NCBI RefSeq assembly: GCF_003590875.1 | Contig: NZ_QYUN01000002.1 | Coordinates: 3,038,001 to 3,102,000 of the forward strand | Length of the DNA: 64,000 nucleotides | From: Noviherbaspirillum cavernae | Lineage (GTDB): Bacteria; Pseudomonadota; Gammaproteobacteria; Burkholderiales; Burkholderiaceae_D | Direction: 5' to 3' | Shown: positions 42,833-51,645 of the stretch, piece by piece | Position numbering within the stretch: the first letter of the stretch is position 1 | Layout: the number at the start of each line of letters is the position of its first letter | Position numbers and translations under genes: made by a program | Notes under the pieces: generated by a model | Database searches by the model: none | What the model was told of the DNA's origin: nothing | Seen by the model: only the letters and a program-made list of their open reading frames with translations

Positions 42833-43963
42833 TTGGTGCTGCGCCAGCGCCCACGCGACATGCTCGCGCACCAGGGCGGATGGGTGATCCGCGCGCGCCG
42901 TCAGTGCCGCGATGATCGCGGGCGATGGCGCTGCCTTATGTGGTGCCGCATGTGACGCCGCATGTGACGCCTCATGTGCCACCTTATTTGCCACATTCCC
43001 CAGCCCGACTGCGATGTTGCGCAGCCAGCGTTCGTGACCGATGCGGCGGATCGGGCTGCCTTCCATGCGGCGGTTGAATTCCTCTTCGCTCCAGCCGAAC
43101 AACTCCACCATGGATGCCTGATCAAGTCCGTTGCGCACATCGAAGTCCGGCAACGTCGCGCGCTGCGCGAACTTGTTCCACGGGCAAACGAGCTGGCAAT
43201 CGTCGCAGCCATAGACACGATTGCCGATCAAGGGCCGCAGCTCGATCGGTATGCTGCCCTTGAGTTCGATGGTCAGATAGGAAATGCAGCGCCGCGCATC
43301 CAGCCGGTACGGCCCCAGGATCGCCTGGGTCGGACAGACGTCGATGCAGGCACTGCACTGGCCGCAATGCGCGCCGGTCGCCTCATCGACCGGCAGCGGC
43401 AGATCGGTGTACAGCTCGCCGAGGAAGAACATGGAACCGGCCTCGCGATGCAGCAGCAAGGTGTGCTTGCCGCGCCAGCCCAGTCCGGCCTTTGCCGCCA
43501 GCGCCACTTCCATCACGGGGGCCGAATCGGTGAACACGCGATAGCCGAATTCGCCGATTTCCTCACGGATGCGTTCCGCCAATTGCTGCAGCCGCGCGCG
43601 CAACACCTTGTGATAGTCGCGCCCGCGTGCGTAGATCGAGATCGCCGCTGCCGATGGATCCTTGCTGCGGTGTTCTTCCCGTTCGCGCCAGTCATCGCCC
43701 GCATCGCGCGGCAAATAGTTCATGCGCGCCATGATCACGCGCACCGTGCCCGGCACCAGTTCCGCCGGACGCGCGCGCTTCATGCCGTGCGCTGCCATAT
43801 AATCCATCTCGCCGTGATGGCCGGCAGCCAGCCACGCCTGCAATCCCGCCTCCGCCTGCGACAGATCGATGTCGGCGATGCGGATTTCCGCAAAGCCGAG
43901 TTCGCGCCCCCATGATTTAATGGTCAGCGCAAGTGCGGACAGGTCGTGCGGCAGGGTAGTCAT
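42809..43963 (-). CDS. queG: Epoxyqueuosine reductase
   Basis: QueG performs the last step of queuosine synthesis in tRNA, reducing epoxyqueuosine with cobalamin and two [4Fe-4S] clusters. The 384-residue protein has RARPAELVPGTVRVIMARMNYLP, FTDSAPVMEVALAAKAGLGWRGKHTLLL, and the clusters CGQCSACIDVCPTQAI and CDDCQLVCPWN. The C-terminal HEAT-like part ends unusually, in a His/Ala-rich repeat (HEASHAASHAAPHKAA) encoded by near-identical 9-12-base units. The start at 43963 fits the family. Confidence 0.94.
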   Translation of the reverse strand: MTTLPHDLSALALTIKSWGRELGFAEIRIADIDLSQAEAGLQAWLAAGHHGEMDYMAAHGMKRARPAELVPGTVRVIMARMNYLPRDAGDDWREREEHRSKDPSAAAISIYARGRDYHKVLRARLQQLAERIREEIGEFGYRVFTDSAPVMEVALAAKAGLGWRGKHTLLLHREAGSMFFLGELYTDLPLPVDEATGAHCGQCSACIDVCPTQAILGPYRLDARRCISYLTIELKGSIPIELRPLIGNRVYGCDDCQLVCPWNKFAQRATLPDFDVRNGLDQASMVELFGWSEEEFNRRMEGSPIRRIGHERWLRNIAVGLGNVANKVAHEASHAASHAAPHKAAPSPAIIAALTARADHPSALVREHVAWALAQHQSLRQSEP

Positions 43964-44033
43964 GTGAGCAATATCAACGGGCCTGGCCCGCATGGATGGA
44001 GTGCAGCTGTGGAATGGAAAGCGGGAATGCACT

Positions 44034-44192
44034 AGTGTCCTGAGTTAGAAATTCGCTACATAAAAGATGACGAGAATCGCACCGATACTGCGTCAAAAAT
44101 GCTCGCAAGGCCTCGGCCTTGCTGTGCTTTTTTCCTTGTCTCGTCGCGATTTCATCACTTTTATTTGCAACGAATTTCAAACTCAGGACACC
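44034..44192. repeat. MITE-like inverted-repeat element
   Basis: The ends GTGTCCTGAGTT (44035-44046) and AACTCAGGACAC (44180-44191) are perfect inverted repeats. The similarity runs inwards for ~40 bases on each side (GAAATTCG, ATAAAAG, GACGAGA and complements). The ORF it carries on the minus strand (43974-44234) reads into both flanks and looks like a by-product of the repeat. It fills most of the 302-base gap between queG and tsaE. Confidence 0.7.
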
Positions 44193-44265
44193 AGTGACAT
44201 TCATCGTACGCCTTTTCCCGTACCAGTCTGACAACAGGACATCAACAGAGACGTGATTTTACGAG

Positions 44266-44754
44266 ATGCAGCATTTTAAGACCGTCCTTCACGACGAAGC
44301 AGGCACTGCGGCGCTCGGCGCGAGCCTCGCCCGCGCACTGGCCCCCGGCCTCGTGATCCATCTGCATGGCGATCTGGGCGCAGGCAAGACCGCCCTCACC
44401 CGCGCGCTGCTGCACGCCGCCGGCCACGCCGGCCACGTCAGGAGCCCCACCTACACGCTGGCGGAACCCTACAAGGTCGTCCTCGGCGGCGAGCCGGTCG
44501 AGGTCATCCATTTCGACCTCTATCGCATGGCGAGTCCCGAGGAGTTTCTCGACGCAGGCTTTCGCGAATATTTCAACGATCGCAACATCTGCATCGTCGA
44601 ATGGCCGGAAAAGGCGCAGGCCGTTTTGCCGCCGCCCGACATTCGTGTCTTCCTCGACATTTCTCCAGAGCAAGGTCGTGATGTAGAATTGCAGGCATTG
44701 TCAGACCAGGGTTCTCGATGCCTCGATCGACTGAAATTCGCACCAAATCTGTGA
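44266..44754 (+). CDS. tsaE: tRNA threonylcarbamoyladenosine ATPase TsaE
   Basis: TsaE is the ATPase of the t6A complex with TsaB and TsaD. The 162-residue protein has Walker A HGDLGAGKTALTRALL (near 34-49), VRSPTYTLAEPY (near 62-73) and HFDLYRMASPEEFLDAGFREYF (near 85-106), with the conserved IVEWPEKA. Its end overlaps amiC by 37 bases, so the two are co-transcribed. Confidence 0.95.
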   Translation: MQHFKTVLHDEAGTAALGASLARALAPGLVIHLHGDLGAGKTALTRALLHAAGHAGHVRSPTYTLAEPYKVVLGGEPVEVIHFDLYRMASPEEFLDAGFREYFNDRNICIVEWPEKAQAVLPPPDIRVFLDISPEQGRDVELQALSDQGSRCLDRLKFAPNL

Positions 44755-46052
44755 CCTCCCGTCCCCGCCGCACTCTGCTGAAAGCCGGCGGCACGCTACT
44801 CATCTCCGTCATCACCGCCCTGCCCGCGCGCGCCGCGCAGATCATGGCGGTGCGCGTGTGGCCGGCGGAGGATTACACGCGCGTCACGCTCGAAAACGAC
44901 ACCGACCTCAAGGCCTCCCACTTCATCGTGAAGGACCCGGAGCGGCTGGTGGTCGACATCGAGGGACTGGAACTCAATCCGACCCTGAAGCAGCTGGTCG
45001 CCAAGATCCAGTCGAACGATCCCTACATCAAGCAGGTGCGCGTCGGCCAGAACCGGCCCAACGTGGTGCGTCTCGTGTTCGACCTGAAGGAGGAAGTCAA
45101 TCCGCAGGTATTCACGCTGGCGCCGATCGGCGGATACAAGCATCGCCTGATTTTCGACCTGTATCCGGTCAATCCGCCGGACCCGATCGCCGCGCTGATC
45201 CAGAAGGGCGAGTGGTCGCGCGACAAGGACACTGACAGCAAGCCGCCGCTGGCCGAGGCCAGGCCGGAACCGAAGCCCGCAGCGCCGGAGCCCCAGGCCA
45301 ACGCCAAACTCGATCTCAAGGACGAGAAGGCGCTGGTGCTGACGCGCATGATCACCATCGCACTCGACCCCGGCCACGGCGGCGAGGATCCCGGCGCGGT
45401 CGGCCGCGGCGGCAGCCGCGAGAAGGATGTCGTGCTGTCGATCGCGAAGCGGCTCAAGGCGAAGATCGAGGAACAGCCGAACATGCGCGTGATGCTGACG
45501 CGCGACGCCGACTACTTCGTGCCGCTCCACGTGCGCGTGCAGAAGGCGCGCAAGGTGCAGGCCGACCTGTTCGTCTCGATCCATGCCGACGCGTGGGTGG
45601 AGCCGACCGCGCGCGGCTCGTCGGTGTTCGTGCTGTCGGAAAAAGGCGCGAGCTCCACCGCCGCGCGCTGGCTCGCCAACAAGGAAAACGCCGCCGACCT
45701 GATCGGCGGCGTCAACATCAAGGGCCACGACCGCCAGCTCGCCAGCGTCCTGCTCGACCTGTCCACCACGGCGCAGATCAGCGACAGCCTGAAGCTCGGC
45801 AGTGCGGTATTGAATGAAATCGGCGGCATCAACCGCCTGCACAAGCGCGCCGTCGAGCAGGCCGGCTTCGCGGTGCTGAAGGCCCCCGACATCCCCAGCA
45901 TCCTGATCGAAACCGCCTTCATCTCCAACCTGGAAGAGGAAGCCAAGCTGACCGACGACGCCTATCAGAACCAGATGGCGGACGCGGTCTTGAAGGGCAT
46001 CAGGAAATACTTCGCCAAGAATCCGCCGCTGGCGAAGAACAGGCTGACGTAA
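44718..46052 (+). CDS. amiC: N-acetylmuramoyl-L-alanine amidase AmiC
   Basis: AmiC cuts septal peptidoglycan between MurNAc and L-alanine so that daughter cells separate. The 444-residue protein has a Tat signal (RPRRTLLKAGGTLL, near 15-28), an AMIN domain (about 42-140, with VRVWPAEDYTRVTLENDTDL) and an Amidase_3 domain (about 210-440). Zinc ligands are seen in ALDPGHGGEDPGAVGRGG, FVSIHADAW and SILIETAFISN (the catalytic Glu). An Ala/Pro/Lys-rich linker separates the domains. It overlaps tsaE and faces the Do protease gene. Confidence 0.95.
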   Translation: MPRSTEIRTKSVTSRPRRTLLKAGGTLLISVITALPARAAQIMAVRVWPAEDYTRVTLENDTDLKASHFIVKDPERLVVDIEGLELNPTLKQLVAKIQSNDPYIKQVRVGQNRPNVVRLVFDLKEEVNPQVFTLAPIGGYKHRLIFDLYPVNPPDPIAALIQKGEWSRDKDTDSKPPLAEARPEPKPAAPEPQANAKLDLKDEKALVLTRMITIALDPGHGGEDPGAVGRGGSREKDVVLSIAKRLKAKIEEQPNMRVMLTRDADYFVPLHVRVQKARKVQADLFVSIHADAWVEPTARGSSVFVLSEKGASSTAARWLANKENAADLIGGVNIKGHDRQLASVLLDLSTTAQISDSLKLGSAVLNEIGGINRLHKRAVEQAGFAVLKAPDIPSILIETAFISNLEEEAKLTDDAYQNQMADAVLKGIRKYFAKNPPLAKNRLT

Positions 46053-46054
46053 GC

Positions 46055-46086
46055 GGAATGCAAAGCGCCATGCCGCTTTGCATTCC
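46055..46086. terminator. Bidirectional terminator between amiC and the Do protease gene
   Basis: A perfect 13-bp stem (GGAATGCAAAGCG at 46055-46067, CGCTTTGCATTCC at 46074-46086) with a 6-base loop begins 3 bases after the amiC stop. It ends on the first base of the opposing stop codon, so it serves both transcripts. Confidence 0.75.
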
Positions 46087-47531
46087 TAACCACTCCCCAG
46101 CTTCACCGGCAAGTACAAGGTGTCCGCGCCGCGCTTGATCAAGAGCGCCACCGCCCCGCCTTTGCTGCGCGCGAGATGCTCCTCGAATGCGGCGATATTG
46201 CTCGTCGGCGTGTCGTTGATCGCCAGCACCACATCGCCCGGCTGAATGCCGGCACGCTGCGCAGGGCCGCTGGCATTGCGCACCAGCAATCCATGGTCGA
46301 TCTTCAGGTTGTTGAGTTGCTGCGATGTCAACTCGGACAGAGCAAGCCCCGCGCGATTCGCCGGCATCTGCTTCGGCTCGGCCTGCGCAGCCGTCCGCTC
46401 GGGCGCCAATTCGGCCACCGCGACCTGCACCTTGTGCGACGCGCCCTTGCGCCACAATTCCACGGCAACCGTGGTGCCGGGCCTGGTACTGGCCACCAGC
46501 CGCGCGAGATCGGCGGAGCTTTCCACCAGCTTGCCGTTGAATGACTGGATCACGTCGCCCGGCACGATGCCCGCCTTGTCGGCCGGTCCGCCTTTCTCGA
46601 CGTTGGCGATCAACGCGCCGTTCGGATCCTTCAGTCCGAACGACGTGGCCAGTTCGACCGTCAATTCCTGCGCCTGTACGCCCATGCGGCCGCGCGTCAC
46701 CTTGCCGGTGGTTTGCAATTGCCTGACGACGTCCATCGCGATGTCGATCGGGATCGCAAACGACAAGCCCATGAAGCCGCCGGTGCCGCTGTAGATCTGC
46801 GAGTTGATGCCGATGACTTCGCCGCGCATGTTGAAAAGCGGTCCGCCGGAATTGCCCGGATTGACCGCGACATCGGTCTGAATGAAGGGGACGTAGCTTT
46901 CATCCGGCAGGGAGCGCCCCTTGGCGCTCACGATCCCGGCCGTCACGCTGTTTTCGAAGCCGAACGGCGCGCCGATCGCAGCCACCCATTCGCCCACTTC
47001 CAGCTTCGCCGGATCGCCGATCGGCACCGCCGGCAGGTTGTTCGCATCGATCTTCAGCAGCGCGACATCGGTGCGCGGATCGGCGCCGATCAGTTTTGCC
47101 CTGTATTCGCGCTTGTTGGTCAGCTTGACCGTGATTTCATCCGACTCGGCAACCACGTGTGCATTGGTCAGCACGTAGCCGTCCGCGCTGATGATGAAGC
47201 CGGAGCCGACACCGCGCGCCTGGTATTCCTGCGGATTGGCCGGGGCCTGCGGCATGAAGCGCCGGAAAAACTCGGCAAGCGGATCGTCTTCCGGCACCGG
47301 AAGAGCGCCTTGCTTGACGGTATGCGTGGTACTGATGTTGACGACTGCCGCGCCTTCGTTTTTCACCAGGCTGGCGAAACTCGGCAGTTCGATGGTGGGC
47401 ACCCTGGTCGCCGGTTGCGCCTGCGGCGCAGGCGTTTTGGGCTGGGGCGGATCGCCGGAAGGAGAGCAGGCGGCCAGCAGGAAGGCGGAAAGGACGGGAA
47501 TCGTTACGACATGGAGGCGGTGCCTGGGCAT
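46086..47531 (-). CDS. Do/DegQ-type serine protease, predicted lipoprotein
   Basis: A 481-residue HtrA-family protease with two PDZ domains. The triad is in TNAHVV (His), RTDVALLKID (Asp) and NPGNSGGPLF (Ser). The PDZ domains lie at about 270-365 and 385-478 (each with GDVI/GDVVL and AGI). It is unusual that the signal ends in a lipobox (FLLAACSPSG, Cys near 22), so the protein should be anchored to a membrane rather than free in the periplasm. It clears misfolded envelope proteins. The start at 47531 gives the signal. Confidence 0.9.
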   Translation of the reverse strand: MPRHRLHVVTIPVLSAFLLAACSPSGDPPQPKTPAPQAQPATRVPTIELPSFASLVKNEGAAVVNISTTHTVKQGALPVPEDDPLAEFFRRFMPQAPANPQEYQARGVGSGFIISADGYVLTNAHVVAESDEITVKLTNKREYRAKLIGADPRTDVALLKIDANNLPAVPIGDPAKLEVGEWVAAIGAPFGFENSVTAGIVSAKGRSLPDESYVPFIQTDVAVNPGNSGGPLFNMRGEVIGINSQIYSGTGGFMGLSFAIPIDIAMDVVRQLQTTGKVTRGRMGVQAQELTVELATSFGLKDPNGALIANVEKGGPADKAGIVPGDVIQSFNGKLVESSADLARLVASTRPGTTVAVELWRKGASHKVQVAVAELAPERTAAQAEPKQMPANRAGLALSELTSQQLNNLKIDHGLLVRNASGPAQRAGIQPGDVVLAINDTPTSNIAAFEEHLARSKGGAVALLIKRGADTLYLPVKLGSG

Positions 47532-47679
47532 GGATTTCTCGCGCGCTAAGCGACACGCAAGCACCGGCGCTGCATATTCCCGGCATGCATGTCTTCAAAA
47601 GACATTTAGGCAATGCCTGCGCTCAAAAATTCCATGCCCGGTCTGTTCTTGGCACCGGGAAACGACAGGGACGCGTCGA

Positions 47680-48324
47680 TCAGCTTCGTGCCAGGTGACG
47701 GTACACCTTCCACAATGCACCGAGTGCAACAGGAAATGCCGCAGCCCCGACGCCGAGCAGCACGATCGTGTTCAGGTTTTCCTTGATGATCGGAATATTG
47801 CCGAAGAAATAACCGGCGGCAACCAGTCCGCCCACCCAAATCAACGCACCGATGACGTTGTAAAACTGGAACTTGGCAAACGTCATTTCGGAAACGCCCG
47901 CCACGAACGGCGCAAACGTGCGCACGATCGGAACGAAACGCGCCAGGATGATGGTCTTGCCGCCGTGATTCTCGTAAAAGGCGTGCGTCTTCTGCAATGC
48001 CGCCTTGTCCAGCCATTTGTAGTCGTGCGTAAACACCTTGTGTCCGATCGCGGAACCGATCCAGTAATTGACGGTATTGCCGGCCACCGCCGCGATAAAC
48101 AGCAGCACAATGAGGAGCCAAGCATTCATCGCGCCGGTCGCGGAAAACGCGCCCGCGATGAACAGCAACGAATCTCCCGGCAGAAACGGAAATACCACCA
48201 ACCCAGTCTCACAAAACACGATAGCGAACAGCACCGCATAAACCATCGTCCCGTATTGGGTAATGAACGCGCCGAGATATTTATCAACATGCAGAACCAT
48301 GTTGATGAGTTCCATGAAATCCAT
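47680..48324 (-). CDS. DedA-family membrane protein
   Basis: A 214-residue DedA-family (VTT/SNARE-associated domain) protein with 4-5 membrane segments. Members are flippase-like carriers of undecaprenyl phosphate or other phospholipids. Motifs are ETGLVVFPFLPGDSLLFIAG (near 39-58), NYWIGSAIG (near 86) and ILARFVPIVRTFAPFVAGVSEM (near 125-146), including the conserved Arg residues. GGAGGGG precedes the ATG at 48324. It is divergent from mutL. Confidence 0.93.
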   Translation of the reverse strand: MDFMELINMVLHVDKYLGAFITQYGTMVYAVLFAIVFCETGLVVFPFLPGDSLLFIAGAFSATGAMNAWLLIVLLFIAAVAGNTVNYWIGSAIGHKVFTHDYKWLDKAALQKTHAFYENHGGKTIILARFVPIVRTFAPFVAGVSEMTFAKFQFYNVIGALIWVGGLVAAGYFFGNIPIIKENLNTIVLLGVGAAAFPVALGALWKVYRHLARS

Positions 48325-48426
48325 CGCCCCTCCAGTTTTAATTCGCGGCAATCATACACCACCACCGACGCCGAAATGCATTGCTTGCCGATCTTTCAAT
48401 GGGCCGATTGAAGCATTCCCCGACGG

Positions 48427-48432
48427 TATAAT
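48427..48432 (+). promoter_or_regulatory. Perfect -10 box directly before mutL
   Basis: TATAAT (48427-48432) lies 6 bases before the mutL ATG, so transcription would start at or next to the start codon. The -35 region has no good match. The message may be leaderless. Confidence 0.45.
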
Positions 48433-48438
48433 CCAGCC

Positions 48439-50280
48439 ATGAGCGTCCCGCAAAATCCCCCCCGCCCCATCCAGCCCCTGTCCGATCAGTTGATCTCGCA
48501 AATCGCCGCAGGCGAGGTCGTCGACCGGCCATCGGCGGTGGTCAAGGAATTGCTGGAAAACGCACTCGATGCCGGCTCCACCAACATCACTGTGCGACTG
48601 GAGCAAGGCGGCGTCAAACGCATCGCCATCACTGACAACGGTCGCGGCATTGCACCCGAACAAATGCCGCTCGCACTGGCACGGCACGCCACGTCGAAGA
48701 TCGCGTCGCTCGATGAGCTGGAGAATGTCGGCACGCTCGGCTTTCGCGGCGAGGCCCTGGCGTCCATCGCATCGGTGGCGCAATTGACATTGACTTCACG
48801 CACCGCCGACGCGGCCCATGCCTGGGAAATTTCCGGATCGCAAAGCGGCCAGGTCACCCCCTCTTCCGGCGCGACCGGCACCACGATCGATGTGCGCGAG
48901 CTGTATTTCAATACCCCGGCGCGCCGCAAGTTCCTCAAGTCGGAACAGACCGAATTCGGCCATTGCGCGGAAGTCGTGCGTCGCATTGCGCTGTCGCGCC
49001 CGGATGTCGCCTTCTCGCTGTCGCACAACGGCAAGACCATCGACCACTGGAACACCAGCGCCATCGACAAGCGCAGCGCGCACATCCTCGGCAGCGAATT
49101 CGCCACCGCGCGCCTGTCGCTCGATGAAAGCGCGGGTCCATTGCGGCTGCACGGTTTCGTCGGTCTGCCGACCGCCTCCAAGGCACGCGCCGACGCGCAG
49201 TATTTCTATGTCAACGGCCGCTTCGTGCGCGACAAGCTGCTGACCCACGCGGTGCGCGCCGCCTATCAGGACGTGCTGCACGGCGACCGCTATCCCTCCT
49301 ACGTGCTGGGACTCGATCTCGATCCGGCGCTGGTCGATGTTAACGTGCACCCGTCCAAGATCGAGGTGCGCTTTCGCGACAGCCGTGCCGTGCACCAGTT
49401 CGTGTTTCACGCCGTCAGCCGCGCGCTGGCGCAGACGTCGGCCACCGCGTTCGGCGCGACGCCCGCGCCCGTGGCCCCCAAGCCGGCCGCATTGCCGTGG
49501 ATGCGCGAACAGCAGCAGACCGCGTTCGGTATGCAGTTTTCTTCCGGCATGGGTGTTGCACAAACAGTGTCCGATTACGGCGCACTGTTTGCCGCCGCCG
49601 CACCCGATTCTGCGTCGACCACCACGCTCGAAACGCGCGAACTGATTCCAGCGGTTTCTGCAGCAGCTTGGGCGCAGCCGCAAGGCACGCACGACGAATT
49701 CCCGCTCGGCTTCGCGCTCGCGCAATTGCACGGCATTTATGTGCTCGCGCAAAACGCCAGAGGATTGGTACTGGTCGACATGCATGCGGCGCATGAACGC
49801 ATCCTGTACGAGCAACTGAAAGACGCGCTCGATGAAGACGCGATGCAGGTGCAGTCGTTGCTGATCCCGGTCACCTTCCACGCTGACGCGGTGGAAGTCG
49901 GCACGGCGGAAGAAAGCCATGGCACGCTGCGCGCGCTCGGCTTCGACATCACGGCATTGTCGCCGACCACGCTCGCCGTCCGCGCGATACCGGCGCTCCT
50001 GAAGAATGCGGATGCACAAACGCTGGCGCGTGACGTGCTGCGCGATGTGCGCGAGTTCGGCGGCTCGCGCGTGCTGGTCGAGCGCCGCAACGAGCTGCTC
50101 GGCACCCTCGCCTGCCACACCGCCGTACGCGCCAACCGCGCCCTCACCATTCCCGAAATGAACGCGCTGCTGCGCCAGATGGAAGCCACCGAACGCGCCG
50201 ATCAATGCAATCACGGCCGGCCGACCTGGGTGCAACTGGCGCTGTCGGATCTCGACAAGCTGTTCCTGCGCGGACAATAG
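48439..50280 (+). CDS. mutL: DNA mismatch repair protein MutL
   Basis: MutL couples MutS mismatch binding to strand incision. The 613-residue protein has the GHKL ATPase motifs ELLENALDAGSTNI, TDNGRGI and LGFRGEALASI within the first 105 residues, then a variable linker. The C-terminal domain carries VDMHAAHERILYE, ACHTAVRANRAL and QCNHGRPTW, elements of the endonuclease-type fold found in hosts without MutH. The start is the first ATG, after a TATAAT with almost no leader. miaA follows 12 bases downstream. Confidence 0.96.
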   Translation: MSVPQNPPRPIQPLSDQLISQIAAGEVVDRPSAVVKELLENALDAGSTNITVRLEQGGVKRIAITDNGRGIAPEQMPLALARHATSKIASLDELENVGTLGFRGEALASIASVAQLTLTSRTADAAHAWEISGSQSGQVTPSSGATGTTIDVRELYFNTPARRKFLKSEQTEFGHCAEVVRRIALSRPDVAFSLSHNGKTIDHWNTSAIDKRSAHILGSEFATARLSLDESAGPLRLHGFVGLPTASKARADAQYFYVNGRFVRDKLLTHAVRAAYQDVLHGDRYPSYVLGLDLDPALVDVNVHPSKIEVRFRDSRAVHQFVFHAVSRALAQTSATAFGATPAPVAPKPAALPWMREQQQTAFGMQFSSGMGVAQTVSDYGALFAAAAPDSASTTTLETRELIPAVSAAAWAQPQGTHDEFPLGFALAQLHGIYVLAQNARGLVLVDMHAAHERILYEQLKDALDEDAMQVQSLLIPVTFHADAVEVGTAEESHGTLRALGFDITALSPTTLAVRAIPALLKNADAQTLARDVLRDVREFGGSRVLVERRNELLGTLACHTAVRANRALTIPEMNALLRQMEATERADQCNHGRPTWVQLALSDLDKLFLRGQ

Positions 50281-50292
50281 CGTTCGCCGCCC

Positions 50293-51246
50293 ATGCAGAA
50301 GAAGCCTCTGGCAATTGCCATCATGGGACCGACCGCCTCCGGCAAGACTGCCGCGGCGCTGGAAATCGCGCGGCACATGCCGGCCGAAATCATCTCGGTC
50401 GATTCCGCCCTCGTCTATCGCGGCATGGACATCGGCACCGCGAAACCGTCTTTGGCAGAACGCGCCAGCGTGCCGCATCACCTGATCGATATCCTCGATC
50501 CGGCCGACGCGTATTCGGCAATGCAGTTCCGGCAAGATGCATTGCGGCTGGTCGAAGACATCCGCGAAAGGGGCAAGCTGCCGCTGCTGGTCGGCGGCAC
50601 CATGCTGTACTTCAAGGCGCTGCGCGACGGGCTCGACGCATTGCCGCAAGCGGACGCCGAAGTCCGCGCACGGCTCGATGCCGAAGCGGCACGCATCGGC
50701 ATGCCCGCGATGCACGCCAGACTGGCCACGCGCGACCCGGAAACCGCGGCGCGACTCAAGCCGAACGATTCGCAACGCATACAGCGCGCACTCGAAATCC
50801 TCGAACTGACCGGTCAGCCGATGTCGCAGCTATTGGCCAGGACACCGAAAACCGAACTGCCCTTCGACATCTTCCCGCTCTCCCTGGAACCATCGGACCG
50901 CAGCGTGTTGCACGAGCGCATTGCGCAGCGCTTCGATGCCATGCTGCAAGGTGAGAACGGCGGCTTGCTCGGCGAAGTCAAGGCACTGCGCGCGCGCGGT
51001 GACCTGCACCCGGGCCTGCCATCCATTCGCTGCGTCGGCTATCGCCAGGCATGGGAATATCTGGACGGTACCTGCGACCTGCCGACGTTGCGCGAAAAAG
51101 GCATCGCCGCAACCCGACAGTTGGCGAAAAGACAGCTGACATGGCTGCGCTCGATGCCCGAGCGCATCGTCGTCGATTGCCTGGCACCGGATGCAACTGC
51201 CATCGTACTGAACCATGTACGCATCGCCTGCGGCAGCCCTCAATGA
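50293..51246 (+). CDS. miaA: tRNA dimethylallyltransferase MiaA
   Basis: MiaA adds a dimethylallyl group to A37 of UNN-decoding tRNAs. The 317-residue protein starts [20 protein letters not shown] (P-loop at 11-18), has [20 protein letters not shown] ([16 protein letters not shown]), DQxxRxL-like [17 protein letters not shown] and [15 protein letters not shown]. Length is usual. It is in an operon with mutL, a common pairing. Confidence 0.96.
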   Translation: MQKKPLAIAIMGPTASGKTAAALEIARHMPAEIISVDSALVYRGMDIGTAKPSLAERASVPHHLIDILDPADAYSAMQFRQDALRLVEDIRERGKLPLLVGGTMLYFKALRDGLDALPQADAEVRARLDAEAARIGMPAMHARLATRDPETAARLKPNDSQRIQRALEILELTGQPMSQLLARTPKTELPFDIFPLSLEPSDRSVLHERIAQRFDAMLQGENGGLLGEVKALRARGDLHPGLPSIRCVGYRQAWEYLDGTCDLPTLREKGIAATRQLAKRQLTWLRSMPERIVVDCLAPDATAIVLNHVRIACGSPQ

Positions 51247-51307
51247 CGACGTGCCGATTTGCCGCGACCTGCCATGAAAACGGATCAATCAATGAGCTGT
51301 CAACATC

Positions 51308-51336
51308 TTGACAGGGAACATCAAAGCCCGCATAAT
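51308..51336 (+). promoter_or_regulatory. Promoter of the tRNA-Met gene
   Basis: TTGACA (51308-51313) and CATAAT (51331-51336) are 17 bases apart. A perfect 7-bp inverted repeat, CTGTCAA-N4-TTGACAG (51297-51314), overlaps the -35 box. Confidence 0.75.
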
Positions 51337-51349
51337 TTAGGGCTATTTC

Positions 51350-51426
51350 GGTGATATAGCTCAGTTGGTTAGAGCACAGCACTCATAATGCTGGGGTCGG
51401 TGGTTCAAGTCCACCTATCACCACCA
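51350..51426 (+). tRNA. tRNA-Met (anticodon CAT)
   Basis: A 77-base gene including an encoded CCA. The acceptor stem pairs GGTGATA with TATCACC; the D-arm has AGCTCAGTTGGTTAGAGC; the anticodon stem CAGCA/TGCTG holds the loop CTCATAA, with CAT; the T-arm has GGTTCAAGTCC. The body resembles elongator tRNA-Met, because the initiator-specific GGG/CCC anticodon pairs are absent. A tRNA-Ile2 with lysidine at C34 is the alternative with the same anticodon. Confidence 0.95.
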
Positions 51427-51460
51427 AGAACACGTATCAAGAAGTTCAAAGAAGTATTGA

Positions 51461-51499
51461 AACCCGCGATTTCCCTAGTGAGAACGCGGGTTTTTTCTT
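51461..51499 (+). terminator. Terminator after the tRNA gene
   Basis: AACCCGCG (51461-51468) pairs with CGCGGGTT (51485-51492) and is followed by TTTTCTTTTT. Confidence 0.85.
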
Positions 51500-51589
51500 T
51501 TTCCGCCTCCATTGCGGATCGCTGACCTCCGGCATTTTTGATGGGCACGATTGGAAGCCCCCCAAAAAAAGCAATAAGAAAATGCCGAA

Positions 51590-51616
51590 AATAAAAAAAC
51601 CCCGCAGCGCGGGGTT
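51590..51616 (-). terminator. Terminator of the PEP-CTERM gene
   Basis: AACCCCGC (51598-51605) pairs with GCGGGGTT (51609-51616) around a 3-base loop. On the minus strand a run of seven T follows. It lies 30 bases after the stop of the gene at 51646. Confidence 0.87.
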
Positions 51617-51645
51617 AAATCAAGCACGTTTATATGTATGCGGGA

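Noticed and set aside
43974..44234. An 86-codon ORF between queG and tsaE
   Set aside because: It lies over a MITE-like inverted repeat and its sequence follows the repeat arms, so it is not supported as a gene.
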